A stretch of DNA of 64,000 nt from an uncultured Flavobacteriaceae bacterium (lineage in GTDB: Bacteria > Bacteroidota > Bacteroidia > Flavobacteriales > Flavobacteriaceae): assembly GCA_947488345.1 (NCBI GenBank), contig CANKZQ010000001.1, positions 124,001 to 188,000 of the forward strand, in the 5' to 3' direction. The notes under the pieces are model-generated. The model searched no databases and was not told the DNA's origin. It was given only the letters and a program-made list of their open reading frames with translations. This document shows positions 1 through 9,536 of the stretch, one piece after another. How positions within the stretch are numbered: the stretch's first letter is position 1; each line of letters begins with the position of its first letter. A program made the translations under genes and the position numbers.

Positions 1-753
1 GTACTTGGTATTAGCTCGGGTGCCAGCTTGGGTGTAGCCATATTAATTTTAGGGTTTTCGCTCTTCGGCGGAAGTATTGCTGCGCTTGCTTTTTCTAATA
101 TCGGATTAGCGTTGGCGGCGAGTTTAGGGGCATTCTTAGTGCTAAGTTCGGTGATGTTGGTAGCTAGGAAATTGAAAAACACCATGTCTATTTTAATTAT
201 TGGTTTGATGTTCGGAAGTCTAACAAGTGCAATTATTAGTGTACTCTCCTATTTTAGTAATGCCGATCAATTACAACAATTTATATTTTGGAGCTTTGGC
301 AATCTCGGAAACCTATCTTGGTCTGAACTAGCACTTTTCTTTGGTGTTTATATATTCGCCGTCACTTTGGTTATCGCCGTTATAAAACCCTTAAACAGTT
401 TATTATTGGGAGAAAACTATGCGCAGAGCCTAGGGATCAATTTGAGAAGAACAAGAAATTTTACACTGATCGCCACTGGCCTATTGACAGGTGTTATTAC
501 GGCATTTTCTGGACCAATCGCTTTTGTTGGATTGGCCGTACCTCATCTAACAAAGTTGGTGTTTACCACCTCAAATCATAAAATATTATTACCGGCTGTA
601 GCGATCATCGGAGCCATGACTATGCTCTTGAGCGATAGCGTAGCACAATTGCCTAATAGTGAATATACCTTACCCATTAACGCGATTACCTCGATATTTG
701 GAGCACCCATCGTAATTTGGCTCTTGGTTCGTAAAAGAAAAGTAAATTATTAA
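1..753 (+). CDS. FecCD-family ABC transporter permease (5' end cut off)
   Basis: Membrane permease of an importer for iron-siderophore, haem or cobalamin. The reading frame is open from base 1, and the first in-frame ATG (28) lies inside the conserved GISSGASLG segment, so the true start is upstream of the window. About 250 residues remain, with several hydrophobic helices and the FecCD hallmark GPIAFVGLAVPHLTK, which contacts the ATPase. The ATPase gene follows 2 bp later. The substrate cannot be told from the permease alone. Confidence 0.93.
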   Translation, partial: VLGISSGASLGVAILILGFSLFGGSIAALAFSNIGLALAASLGAFLVLSSVMLVARKLKNTMSILIIGLMFGSLTSAIISVLSYFSNADQLQQFIFWSFGNLGNLSWSELALFFGVYIFAVTLVIAVIKPLNSLLLGENYAQSLGINLRRTRNFTLIATGLLTGVITAFSGPIAFVGLAVPHLTKLVFTTSNHKILLPAVAIIGAMTMLLSDSVAQLPNSEYTLPINAITSIFGAPIVIWLLVRKRKVNY

Positions 754-755
754 GA

Positions 756-1553
756 TTGACAGGAGAAAAACAACATATCATATTAACCTCGAAAAAACTG
801 GCGATTGGTTATTACCATAAAAAGCAACCGCAGGTGATCCTAAGCGATATCAATTTCGAACTTGAAAAGGGGAAATTAGTATGCCTATTGGGTAAAAACG
901 GGATAGGAAAGTCTACCTTACTTCGAACAATTTCTAAGGTACAACCAAAATTAGATGGAGATTTGCTTATTGAAAATGAATCTATTAACTCTATCTCGGC
1001 ACAAGAATTATCTAAGAAAATGAGTTTGGTATTAACCGAAAGAATTCCACAAAGTAATCTTACTGTTTATGAGCTTATTGCCTTAGGTCGACAACCCTAT
1101 ACAAACTGGATTGGTACAATTACTCCTGAAGATAAAAAACAGATTCAAAAAGCTATTGAATTGGTACATATCGAAAACCTCGTACATGATAAATGTGATG
1201 AACTCAGTGACGGACAATTACAAAAAGTGATGATTGCGAGATCTCTCGCTCAAAACACATCCTTGATCATTTTAGACGAACCTACGGCACACTTAGACAT
1301 TCACCATAAAATGGAAGTCTTCAGTCTCCTTCAGACACTTGTAAAAGAATTGAAGAAAACAGTAATTATCTCAACACATGAAGTACAATTGGCCTTACAA
1401 CTTGCTGATGAATTATGGCTACTAAATAATACTGGGTTTATAAATGGGCAAACAAATGATTTGATTGAAAAAGGACATTTAGAACAGCTTTTTTCGAATG
1501 AATACGTAAAGTTTGACTCAAAAACCAAAAAGTTTATCATCAATAAACATTAA
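756..1553 (+). CDS. ABC transporter ATP-binding protein, FecE/BtuD type
   Basis: Cytoplasmic ATPase that powers the FecCD-type permease encoded just upstream. Seen in the 265-residue protein: Walker A GKNGIGKS near residue 46, ABC signature LSDGQLQ near 150, Walker B SLIILDEP and H-loop ISTHE. The start is a TTG 2 bp after the permease stop, and no ATG lies before Walker A. Family knowledge places it in uptake of ferric siderophore, haem or vitamin B12. No receptor or binding protein is visible in the window. Confidence 0.93.
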   Translation: MTGEKQHIILTSKKLAIGYYHKKQPQVILSDINFELEKGKLVCLLGKNGIGKSTLLRTISKVQPKLDGDLLIENESINSISAQELSKKMSLVLTERIPQSNLTVYELIALGRQPYTNWIGTITPEDKKQIQKAIELVHIENLVHDKCDELSDGQLQKVMIARSLAQNTSLIILDEPTAHLDIHHKMEVFSLLQTLVKELKKTVIISTHEVQLALQLADELWLLNNTGFINGQTNDLIEKGHLEQLFSNEYVKFDSKTKKFIINKH

Positions 1554-1587
1554 TTAATTAGTACTTTTATAGAATTAAATTTCAAGC

Positions 1588-2643
1588 ATGAAAAACACTT
1601 TCTCTCTACTACTTGTCTTCACGATGTCATTAGGCTGCATGCACCTTTCATTTGGTCAAAATTTGGCAACAAAGAGTCACAAAATTACCGAGCGAAATGT
1701 CGTAGCAAAGGTTTTAGATACAGCAACCGTTTACGCCAATATGATCACCTTAGATGCATTAAAAAAAAAGGTGTTCATATTAGCTTCTGATGAATTTGAA
1801 GGAAGGAGAACTGGCGAAAATGGACAAAAATTAGCTGCTGACTATTTGGTAAAGACGTATACCAATGCAGGCGTAAAAGCAGCGTACAAAGATGGCAGCT
1901 ATTTACAGCATATACCAAAAGATTATTTTAGAGGCAGGTCGACTGGAGATTCAGAAAATGTAGTGGCGTTTATAAAAGGCATTGAAAAACCCGATGAATT
2001 TGTTGTAATCTCGGCACATTACGATCATGAAGGTATAAAAGGTAATAAGATATATAACGGTGCTGACGATGATGCATCGGGTACAGCAGCGGTTTTACAA
2101 ATTGCGGAAGCTTTTCAAAAGGCATCGAACGATGGCCATGGACCAAAACGCTCTCTTGTATTTTTAAATGTTACAGGTGAGGAGGCCGGGCTATTCGGTT
2201 CGTTATACTATACAGAGCATCCTATTTTCCCTTTGGCTAATACAGTAGCCAATTTGAATATCGATATGGTAGGTAGAGTAGACAAAAAACATGAAGAAAA
2301 TCCTGAATTCATCTACCTGATAGGTGCCGACAAATTAAGTAGTGAACTACATCACGTATCTGAAGCCGTGAATGATAAGTACGTAAAGTTAACCCTAGAT
2401 TATACATATAATGATGAAAATGATCCGAACAGATTCTATTATCGATCAGATCATTATAATTTTGCCAAAAATAACATTCCTATTATTTTCTATTTTAACG
2501 GAGTCCACAAAGATTATCATAGGCCAACAGACACGGCCGATAAAATACGTTACGACCTCTTACAAAAGCGTACCCAATTAGTGTTTTATACAGCTTGGGA
2601 ACTAGCAAACAGAGACAAACGAATAGCTCTAGATAAGAAGTAG
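1588..2643 (+). CDS. Secreted M28-family zinc metallopeptidase
   Basis: Probable exported aminopeptidase-like enzyme. An N-terminal signal peptide of about 23 residues ends in SFGQ. The M28 zinc-ligand motifs appear in order: SAHYDHEG, GADDDASGTAA, GEEAGLFGS, the IDMVGR aspartate and, near the C-terminus, HKDYHRPTDT. Its 351 residues are normal for single-domain M28 proteins. The next gene starts directly on the stop codon, so the two may be co-transcribed although unrelated in function. The peptide substrate is unknown. Confidence 0.92.
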   Translation: MKNTFSLLLVFTMSLGCMHLSFGQNLATKSHKITERNVVAKVLDTATVYANMITLDALKKKVFILASDEFEGRRTGENGQKLAADYLVKTYTNAGVKAAYKDGSYLQHIPKDYFRGRSTGDSENVVAFIKGIEKPDEFVVISAHYDHEGIKGNKIYNGADDDASGTAAVLQIAEAFQKASNDGHGPKRSLVFLNVTGEEAGLFGSLYYTEHPIFPLANTVANLNIDMVGRVDKKHEENPEFIYLIGADKLSSELHHVSEAVNDKYVKLTLDYTYNDENDPNRFYYRSDHYNFAKNNIPIIFYFNGVHKDYHRPTDTADKIRYDLLQKRTQLVFYTAWELANRDKRIALDKK

Positions 2644-4005
2644 TTGTACGCCATTGTTGACATAGAAACTACCGGTGGGAAATACAATGAAGAAGGTATT
2701 ACCGAGATTGCCATTCATAAATACGATGGGCATCAAGTTGTAGACACGTTTATTAGTTTGATCAATCCGGAGCGGGATATTCAACCTTTTGTGGTAAACC
2801 TGACAGGAATTAACAATAAAATGCTCCGAAATGCTCCGAAATTCTATGAAGTTGCAAAACGCATTGTTGAAATCACAACCGATTGTATCATCGTAGCACA
2901 TAATGCCAACTTTGATTATAGAATATTAAGAACAGAGTTTCAACGATTAGGTTTCGAATTTGAGAGACAATCACTTTGTACCGTTGAATTGAGCAAGGCG
3001 CTTATTCCGGATCTCCCTTCCTATAGTTTAGGAAAACTATGTCGCACTTTAGGTATTCCAATGACAGATAGACATAGAGCAAATGGCGATGCTATCGCTA
3101 CAGTAAAACTATTTCAATTGCTTCTAGATAAGGACATTGGAAAAACCATTATCAGTGAAGCAGTCCGTAAAGAAACTAAAAAACAGCTAGAACCCAAACT
3201 ACTCGATATTTTAGAAGATCTACCATCTACAACGGGCGTCTACTATATGCATAAGGAAAATGGTGATATCATCTATATTGGTAAGAGCAAAAATATTAAA
3301 AAACGCATCAATCAACACTTTACAGGCACTTCCCATAAAGCAAAGAAAATACAATTGCAAGTGGCTTCTGTAAGCTATGAAAATACAGGAAACGAATTAG
3401 CCGCTCTCTTAAAAGAAAGTGAAGAGATAAAGTACAATAAACCTATTCATAATAGGGCCTTACGACGCACCATATTTACACATGCGTTATATAGTTTTAC
3501 AGATGAACAAGGTTATATTAACTTAAAAATTGACAAAGCAGACGGGAGAAAAAAACCCATTACCACCTTTAGTAATCGTCAAAGTGCCAAAAGTTTTTTG
3601 TTTCGCATGACAGAAGCATATCAGCTTTGTCAAAAACTAACAGGTCTATACAAGACGCAAAAAAATTGTTTTAACTACACTATAAACACTTGTAATGGGG
3701 CTTGTATATTAAAAGAACCTATTAGTCAATATAACGAAAGAGCACAAGAACTAATTAGTAAGAATAGTTTCGAAAATCAAAGTTTTGTTATTATTGACAA
3801 GGGAAGAACTTATGATGAGCGTTGTGCTATTTTGATAGAAAATGGTATTTTTAAAGGATTCACCTTCTATGATCTGAATTTTCAAGTAACTAATATTAAT
3901 GTATTACGTTCATTGGTAACACCGATGCAAAATAACAGAGATGTGCAGCATATTATTAAAAATTATATTCGAAAGAATAAAAAATTAAAAATCATCACAT
4001 TGTAG
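2644..4005 (+). CDS. DnaQ-like 3'-5' exonuclease fused to GIY-YIG nuclease
   Basis: Putative DNA-repair nuclease with two catalytic modules. Residues 1-165 form a DEDDh exonuclease of the Pol III epsilon type, with DIETTGG at the start, HNANFDYRI in the middle and HRANGDA at the end. Residues about 195-275 are a UvrC/Cho-type GIY-YIG domain with TGVYY, IIYIGKS, KKRINQH and the glutamate of LLKESEEIK. About 180 further residues include a cysteine-containing segment as in UvrC-like proteins. The start is TTG immediately after the preceding stop. Such fusions are known in Bacteroidota and Actinobacteria, where a role in excision repair is inferred. Confidence 0.9.
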   Translation: MYAIVDIETTGGKYNEEGITEIAIHKYDGHQVVDTFISLINPERDIQPFVVNLTGINNKMLRNAPKFYEVAKRIVEITTDCIIVAHNANFDYRILRTEFQRLGFEFERQSLCTVELSKALIPDLPSYSLGKLCRTLGIPMTDRHRANGDAIATVKLFQLLLDKDIGKTIISEAVRKETKKQLEPKLLDILEDLPSTTGVYYMHKENGDIIYIGKSKNIKKRINQHFTGTSHKAKKIQLQVASVSYENTGNELAALLKESEEIKYNKPIHNRALRRTIFTHALYSFTDEQGYINLKIDKADGRKKPITTFSNRQSAKSFLFRMTEAYQLCQKLTGLYKTQKNCFNYTINTCNGACILKEPISQYNERAQELISKNSFENQSFVIIDKGRTYDERCAILIENGIFKGFTFYDLNFQVTNINVLRSLVTPMQNNRDVQHIIKNYIRKNKKLKIITL

Positions 4006-4006
4006 C

Positions 4007-5974
4007 ATGAATAATAAAGTTCTCTTATTTATATGGTTATTATATAGTAGTACAACTAGTAATAGTCAAGAAAGACCGCCATACTTCTTTGGTGACATAA
4101 CTCAAAGGGAATACAATTTAAAAGTTTATGAAAAAGATAGTACTGCCAACGCGGTTTTTTTATTCGAGTTTGGTCGATCTAATTTCGCAAGAAGTAATAA
4201 TTCTATTGTAATTCTGACTAGATATTACGCAAAAGTCAAAATTTTCAATAAAGAAGGTATGCAGAACGCAACTATTAAAATTCCAATCAAAAATAATCAA
4301 AAAGAAAGTGAAAAAGTCTTCGGAATAAAAGCTATCACCCACAATGGAAGAATAAGGAAAGGATTAAATCCGAAAAATATATTCGTATCAAGAATCAATA
4401 GTAATCTGGCCGAAGTTAAATTTACAATGCCTGACATCAAAGAAAACAGCATAATTGAATACGAATATACACTAGAATCTCCCTTTTATTTTAATTTTAA
4501 GGGTTGGGAATTTCAAAGTCACATTCCTAAAATATACAGTGAATTCTATGCAGTCATTCCAGGTAATTACAGGTATAACAGAAGCCTTAGAGGGTATCAA
4601 AAGTTGAGCAAAAATATTGTGAATGTAGTTAGAAAATGCTTTTATATTAGTCGCTATATATCTCCAGCGGATTGCGAAGAATTAATCTATGCGATGGAAG
4701 ATGTGCCTGCATTTATCGAAGAAGATTATCTAAACTCAAAATCAAATTATCTATCGGCTATCAAATTTGAATTATCAGAAAATGTCGCATTCTATAAAAG
4801 TAAAAAGAAGTACAGCAAAAATTGGAAAAGCGTAGATAAAGAATTTCGAACTGGTGAAAGCATCGGAAAACAACTAAAAAAAGTAAATGAATTTGAAAAA
4901 ATTCTCCCTCCCGAATTGTATACAGGAGAAAATAACCTTACAAAGGCTAAAAAAATATTTTACCACATTACTGACCATATAACATGGAATGAACGTGTTA
5001 ATTTGTTTTCGGCAGTAGATGCAAAAAAAGCATATATTGATAAAGTAGGGAATAGTACCGAAATAAATATAGCCTTAATTAATGCACTTAATTCCGCTGG
5101 TTTCGATGCACATGTTGTTTTATTATCAACACGTAGTAATGGTTTACCAACAAAAATACATCCTGTTTTATCAGAATTCAATTATGCAATCGCTAAATTG
5201 GACATAGATAATAAGAGCTATCTTCTAGATGCAACAGACAAAAATTTACCCTTCAATCTTTTGCCTTTTAAAACACTTAATAGTTACGGAAGAGTAATGG
5301 ATTTTAAAAAAGGGAGTTACTGGTACCCCATTGACGTAAAAAATCATTACACACGCACTTCCTTGAAATTAAAAATGGACGATTCTGGAAATTTTAAAGG
5401 ACAAATGCAAAAGTCATTTGATGGTTACAAAGCTGTCGCGAAAAGACTGAGTATCGATAAGCTCGATCGAGAAGAGTATCTTACGAAAGCTGAAGAAGAA
5501 TACGGCACAGATGACAATCTTGTCATAAACTCCTATAAAAATTCGGATGTAGAAAATATAGAAAAACCTTTAAAAGAACTATTTGATATTACTATTGAAA
5601 ATGAACCTTCGGGTGATTTAATCATATTTAATCCTTTTATAGACGGAGAGTCGCGTGTTAATCCATTCAAACTTAATCAACGATTGTACCCAGTAGATTT
5701 TGGTCATGCTACAACCACTTTGTTTAATTTACAATTAATTATACCCGAAAGTTACAAAGTCAAAAGTTTACCAGAACGAAAAGCAATTAAATTACCGAAT
5801 GATGGCGGTCTTTTTACATTTAGTATTGTTGAGAAAAATAACAAGATTCAAATGACTTTTAAAGTTATTATAAAACGTGCTCTTTATGATCCAAAGGAAT
5901 ATCCTTATTTAAAAGAATTTTTTAAGCAAATCATCAAAACTCAAAAGAGTTTAATAACTTTAGAAAAAAAATAA
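4007..5974 (+). CDS. DUF3857 / transglutaminase-like secreted protein
   Basis: Large exported protein of 655 residues with a weak signal peptide ending near NSQ. The N-terminal half matches the DUF3857 beta-rich domain (YYAKVKIFNKEGMQNATIKIP, with EYEYT near residue 155). The middle has a transglutaminase-like fold containing TEINIALINALNSAGFDAHVV. That segment normally holds a catalytic cysteine, but here the aligned position seems to be NIAL, so activity is doubtful. Such proteins are widespread and uncharacterised in Flavobacteriia. It starts 1 bp after the nuclease gene. Confidence 0.82.
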   Translation: MNNKVLLFIWLLYSSTTSNSQERPPYFFGDITQREYNLKVYEKDSTANAVFLFEFGRSNFARSNNSIVILTRYYAKVKIFNKEGMQNATIKIPIKNNQKESEKVFGIKAITHNGRIRKGLNPKNIFVSRINSNLAEVKFTMPDIKENSIIEYEYTLESPFYFNFKGWEFQSHIPKIYSEFYAVIPGNYRYNRSLRGYQKLSKNIVNVVRKCFYISRYISPADCEELIYAMEDVPAFIEEDYLNSKSNYLSAIKFELSENVAFYKSKKKYSKNWKSVDKEFRTGESIGKQLKKVNEFEKILPPELYTGENNLTKAKKIFYHITDHITWNERVNLFSAVDAKKAYIDKVGNSTEINIALINALNSAGFDAHVVLLSTRSNGLPTKIHPVLSEFNYAIAKLDIDNKSYLLDATDKNLPFNLLPFKTLNSYGRVMDFKKGSYWYPIDVKNHYTRTSLKLKMDDSGNFKGQMQKSFDGYKAVAKRLSIDKLDREEYLTKAEEEYGTDDNLVINSYKNSDVENIEKPLKELFDITIENEPSGDLIIFNPFIDGESRVNPFKLNQRLYPVDFGHATTTLFNLQLIIPESYKVKSLPERKAIKLPNDGGLFTFSIVEKNNKIQMTFKVIIKRALYDPKEYPYLKEFFKQIIKTQKSLITLEKK

Positions 5975-5981
5975 GAGCCAA

Positions 5982-6815
5982 TTGACTTCAAAAAACAAAA
6001 AAAATAATTGGAGATTTAAGCTTCATGAGATCATTTATGAAGCAGATACGTTGCCCGGTAAGTTGTTTGACCTTGTACTTCTCATTTTTATTCTTGCCAG
6101 TGTTTTGTTGGTGATGTTGGAGAGTGTAGCGAGTCTTGATGAAAAATACCATACCTTTTTTAATGTGGCGGAATGGGTGATTACCATTTTATTTACCTTA
6201 GAATATTTTGGAAGAATAATTGCCATTAAAAAACCTTCCAGATATATTTTTAGTTTTTATGGCATTATAGATTTACTCTCAACTATTCCTAAATATCTAT
6301 CACTATTATTTGTGGGTACGCATGCCTTGGTAGCCTTGCGAGCCTTGCGACTATTGCGGATCTTCCGAATTCTCAAATTAGCGCGATATGTAGGGGCCTC
6401 CAATAGACTTATGGTAGCACTTCGGGCAAGCAGAGCGAAAATTGCTGTCTTCCTTTTTTTCATTTTAATCTTATCGATTATTTTAGGTACGGTAATGTAT
6501 TTAGTAGAAGTAAATGAAGATAGTGGCTTTACAAGTATTCCGAGAAGTATCTATTGGGCAATTGTAACCCTTACCACTGTTGGTTATGGTGATATAGCAC
6601 CGGTTACCGCCTTAGGTCAACTCATTGCATCGATTATTATGATATTAGGTTATGGTATTATCGCTATTCCTACGGGAATTGTTTCCGCCGAATTTACTAC
6701 CAGTGCCTTGAACGTGCAAACCAACACTCAAAATTGTCCTAACTGTGCTGTCGAAAAGCATCGTGATAATGCAGAATTTTGCTATAACTGTGGTCAGGTT
6801 TTAAATGATGAATAA
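5982..6815 (+). CDS. Voltage-gated potassium channel with C-terminal zinc ribbon
   Basis: Inner-membrane ion channel subunit of 277 residues. Transmembrane segments S1-S4 precede the pore, and S4 carries regularly spaced arginines (LRALRLLRIFRILKLARY). The selectivity filter is TTVGYGD between S5 and S6. After S6 the chain ends in a CX2C-X11-CX2C zinc ribbon (CPNC...CYNC) where many relatives have a coiled coil or nucleotide-binding domain. The start is TTG, 7 bp after the previous stop. The 3' end overlaps the start of miaA by 11 bp. Confidence 0.92.
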   Translation: MTSKNKKNNWRFKLHEIIYEADTLPGKLFDLVLLIFILASVLLVMLESVASLDEKYHTFFNVAEWVITILFTLEYFGRIIAIKKPSRYIFSFYGIIDLLSTIPKYLSLLFVGTHALVALRALRLLRIFRILKLARYVGASNRLMVALRASRAKIAVFLFFILILSIILGTVMYLVEVNEDSGFTSIPRSIYWAIVTLTTVGYGDIAPVTALGQLIASIIMILGYGIIAIPTGIVSAEFTTSALNVQTNTQNCPNCAVEKHRDNAEFCYNCGQVLNDE

Positions 6816-7719
6816 CTATCTTATTTCTATTGTCGGCGCTACGGCGATTGGTAAAACTTCTCTGAGTATCGCCATTGCAAAACATTTTAAAACGGAGATC
6901 ATATCATCAGATTCTCGACAGTTTTATCGTGAAATGACCATCGGAACTGCCGTTCCTGATACCGAAGAATTGGCACAAGCTCATCATCATTTCATTCAAA
7001 ATCGATCTGTTTTTGATGATTATAACGTTGGTCAATTTGAAAAAGACGCCATTAAAAAACTCGATGAACTCTTTGATAAAAATCAAGTCGTGGTTATGGT
7101 TGGCGGTAGTGGCCTGTATGTCGATGCCGTACTAAAAGGGTTGGATAATTTCCCACAAGTAGACAAAAATATCCGTAAAGAATTAAAATTACGATTAGAA
7201 AAAGAAGGTATAGAATCTTTACATCAGCAACTCAAAGAACTAGACTCTGAAACCTTTGAAAAAATAGATATCGACAATCATCGACGTGTAATTCGAGCCC
7301 TCGAAATATGTATTGGCACAGGGGCAACATATGCTTCTTTTTTAACTGATAAAACAAACGAGCGGAATTTTATTCCGATTAAAATCGGATTATCAGCAGA
7401 GAGAGCCACCATCTATGAACGTATTAACCAGAGAGTAGATCTCATGATGCAAAATGGTCTTTTGAATGAAGCAGAAAACTTATTTCAATACAAAAACCTG
7501 AACGCGTTACAAACTGTAGGTTACAAAGAGCTTTTTCAATATTTTGAAGGAGATTTTGACCTAGACTTTGCCATTTCTGAAATTAAAAAAAATACACGGC
7601 GTTTTGCCAAACGTCAAGGCACTTGGTTTCGTAAAGATTCCGAAATAAAATGGTTCAATTTTGAAGAGCCCAGAGAACAAATAATTGAGTATATTGAGAA
7701 CATCATAAGTATAAAATAA
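6805..7719 (+). CDS. miaA: tRNA dimethylallyltransferase MiaA
   Basis: Adds a dimethylallyl group to A37 of tRNAs that read UNN codons. The 304-residue protein has the usual length. It shows the P-loop GATAIGKTS, the SSDSRQFYREMTIGTA block, GGSGLYVDAV and the C-terminal RRFAKRQGTWFRK signature. Two ATGs are adjacent (6805 and 6808), both inside the end of the channel gene, so translation is probably coupled. Confidence 0.97.
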   Translation: MMNNYLISIVGATAIGKTSLSIAIAKHFKTEIISSDSRQFYREMTIGTAVPDTEELAQAHHHFIQNRSVFDDYNVGQFEKDAIKKLDELFDKNQVVVMVGGSGLYVDAVLKGLDNFPQVDKNIRKELKLRLEKEGIESLHQQLKELDSETFEKIDIDNHRRVIRALEICIGTGATYASFLTDKTNERNFIPIKIGLSAERATIYERINQRVDLMMQNGLLNEAENLFQYKNLNALQTVGYKELFQYFEGDFDLDFAISEIKKNTRRFAKRQGTWFRKDSEIKWFNFEEPREQIIEYIENIISIK

Positions 7720-7727
7720 GCAAGCAC

Positions 7728-9536
7728 ATGAAAAACGAATATGTAGATATAAACACACTAAAATTCTTATTATATAACGTTCACAATACAAATGACTTAC
7801 TCAAAAAAGAACGCTTTAATGAGCATGACCAAATGTCGATAGATATCTTTCTTGATTCGGTAAAAACATTCTCTGATAATTCGCTGTTCCCCTTTATTAA
7901 AGAAATGGATGAGAAGCCTGCATATTTCGAAGATGGTAAAATTATAGTGCATCCCCAATTTGAAAGCATCTTAAAAGATGCCGGTGAAATGGGTATCGTT
8001 AGTAGTTTATTTAGTTTTGAAGATGGTGGTTTGCAATTGCCTTCAAGTATCTTTCATGCTGCCTATTTTATTATGGAAGCGGCAAATAACCATGTGACTG
8101 GTTATTTCGGATTAACAGCAGGATCTGCGAATCTTATTGTTTCCTTTGGAAGTCAGTATCTAAAAGATACATATGTGCCAAAAATGCTCGATCTCACTTG
8201 GGGTGGAACCATGTGTCTAACCGAACCACAAGCGGGAAGTTCACTTTCAGATGTGGTAACCGCTGCGACTCCTACCGATGAAGACTATTATCTCATCAAA
8301 GGTCAAAAAATATTCATTTCGGCCGGAGACCATCAATTTTCCGATAATTTCGTACATCTGGTATTGGCCCGCATCGATGGAGCTCCTGCAGGAACGAAAG
8401 GTGTTTCTTTATTTGTAGTGCCGAAAAACAGACCCACGATAAATGGCTTAGAACCCAATGATGTTGCGGTAGCTGGTGAGTTTGAAAAAATGGGACAACG
8501 TGGATATTGTACTACACATATTGTTTTTGGAGATAATAACAATGCGAGAGGTTGGCTAGTTGGGGAAGCGAACAAAGGCTTATCTTATATGTTTCAAATG
8601 ATGAATGAAGCGCGGGTTGCCACTGGCAGAATGGGTGCAGGTATCGCTGCAGCCGCCTATTATGCTTCTGTTAAATACGCTAATGAGCGTCCACAAGGAA
8701 GAAAATTAAATAGTACAGGGCAAAAAGATGTCAGCGCAGAACAAACACTGATTATCAATCATCCAGATGTGAAACGCATGCTACTTACACAAAAAGCCAT
8801 CGTAGAAGGCTCTATGAGTTTGATTGTAGAGACCGCTAATTATCTTGATAAAGAAATGACTAGTAGTGATCCTGAAGAACAGGAAAATTACAATTTGTTG
8901 TTAGAATTGTTAACCCCTATAGCCAAAACCTATCCGGCTGAAAAAGGTATTGAAGCCACCAGTAATGCCGTGCAAATATTAGGAGGATATGGATTTTGCC
9001 TTGACTTTATGCCACAGCAGTACTACAGAGATATTCGTATCATTTCTATATATGAAGGTACCACGGGCATTCAGTCATTAGATTTACTGGGTAGAAAAAT
9101 CACCATGAAAAATGGTAAAGCGCTACAATTATTGGCGGCAGAAATTCAAGAAACGATCACAGCGGCTACTGCACATGAAATGCTACAGCCCTATGCAAAT
9201 ATTCTATTAGAAAATCTAGGCCTTACACAAAAAGTAATTGGTCATTTAATGCCACATGCTATGCAAGGAAACCATGAGCGCTTCTTAGCAGATGCTAGTA
9301 TTTTTATGGATTTCTTTAGCACGATTGTCATCGGATGGCAATGGCTCAAAACAGCCATAGCCGCCAAAGAGATCCTCGAAGATGGCACAGGTAATCAAGT
9401 ATCTTCCTTCTATGAAAGTAAAATACATACCATGAAATTTTATTTCACTTATGAAATGACAAAAACCAAAAGTCTAGCAAAAATCATCATGAATGACGAT
9501 GAATTGACTATTACCGCAACAAAAGATTTATTTTAA
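7728..9536 (+). CDS. Acyl-CoA dehydrogenase (long FadE-like form)
   Basis: FAD-dependent acyl-CoA dehydrogenase for fatty-acid or related acyl-CoA oxidation. At 602 residues it is of the long type with an extra C-terminal domain. Seen: the FAD/substrate signature MCLTEPQAGSSLSDV, the middle beta domain with GQKIFISAGDH, and the C-terminal helical block with GGYGFCLDFMPQQYYRDIRI followed by IYEGTTGIQ. The downstream oxidoreductase gene overlaps its stop by one base, suggesting joint expression. Substrate chain length cannot be read from the sequence. Confidence 0.93.
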   Translation: MKNEYVDINTLKFLLYNVHNTNDLLKKERFNEHDQMSIDIFLDSVKTFSDNSLFPFIKEMDEKPAYFEDGKIIVHPQFESILKDAGEMGIVSSLFSFEDGGLQLPSSIFHAAYFIMEAANNHVTGYFGLTAGSANLIVSFGSQYLKDTYVPKMLDLTWGGTMCLTEPQAGSSLSDVVTAATPTDEDYYLIKGQKIFISAGDHQFSDNFVHLVLARIDGAPAGTKGVSLFVVPKNRPTINGLEPNDVAVAGEFEKMGQRGYCTTHIVFGDNNNARGWLVGEANKGLSYMFQMMNEARVATGRMGAGIAAAAYYASVKYANERPQGRKLNSTGQKDVSAEQTLIINHPDVKRMLLTQKAIVEGSMSLIVETANYLDKEMTSSDPEEQENYNLLLELLTPIAKTYPAEKGIEATSNAVQILGGYGFCLDFMPQQYYRDIRIISIYEGTTGIQSLDLLGRKITMKNGKALQLLAAEIQETITAATAHEMLQPYANILLENLGLTQKVIGHLMPHAMQGNHERFLADASIFMDFFSTIVIGWQWLKTAIAAKEILEDGTGNQVSSFYESKIHTMKFYFTYEMTKTKSLAKIIMNDDELTITATKDLF

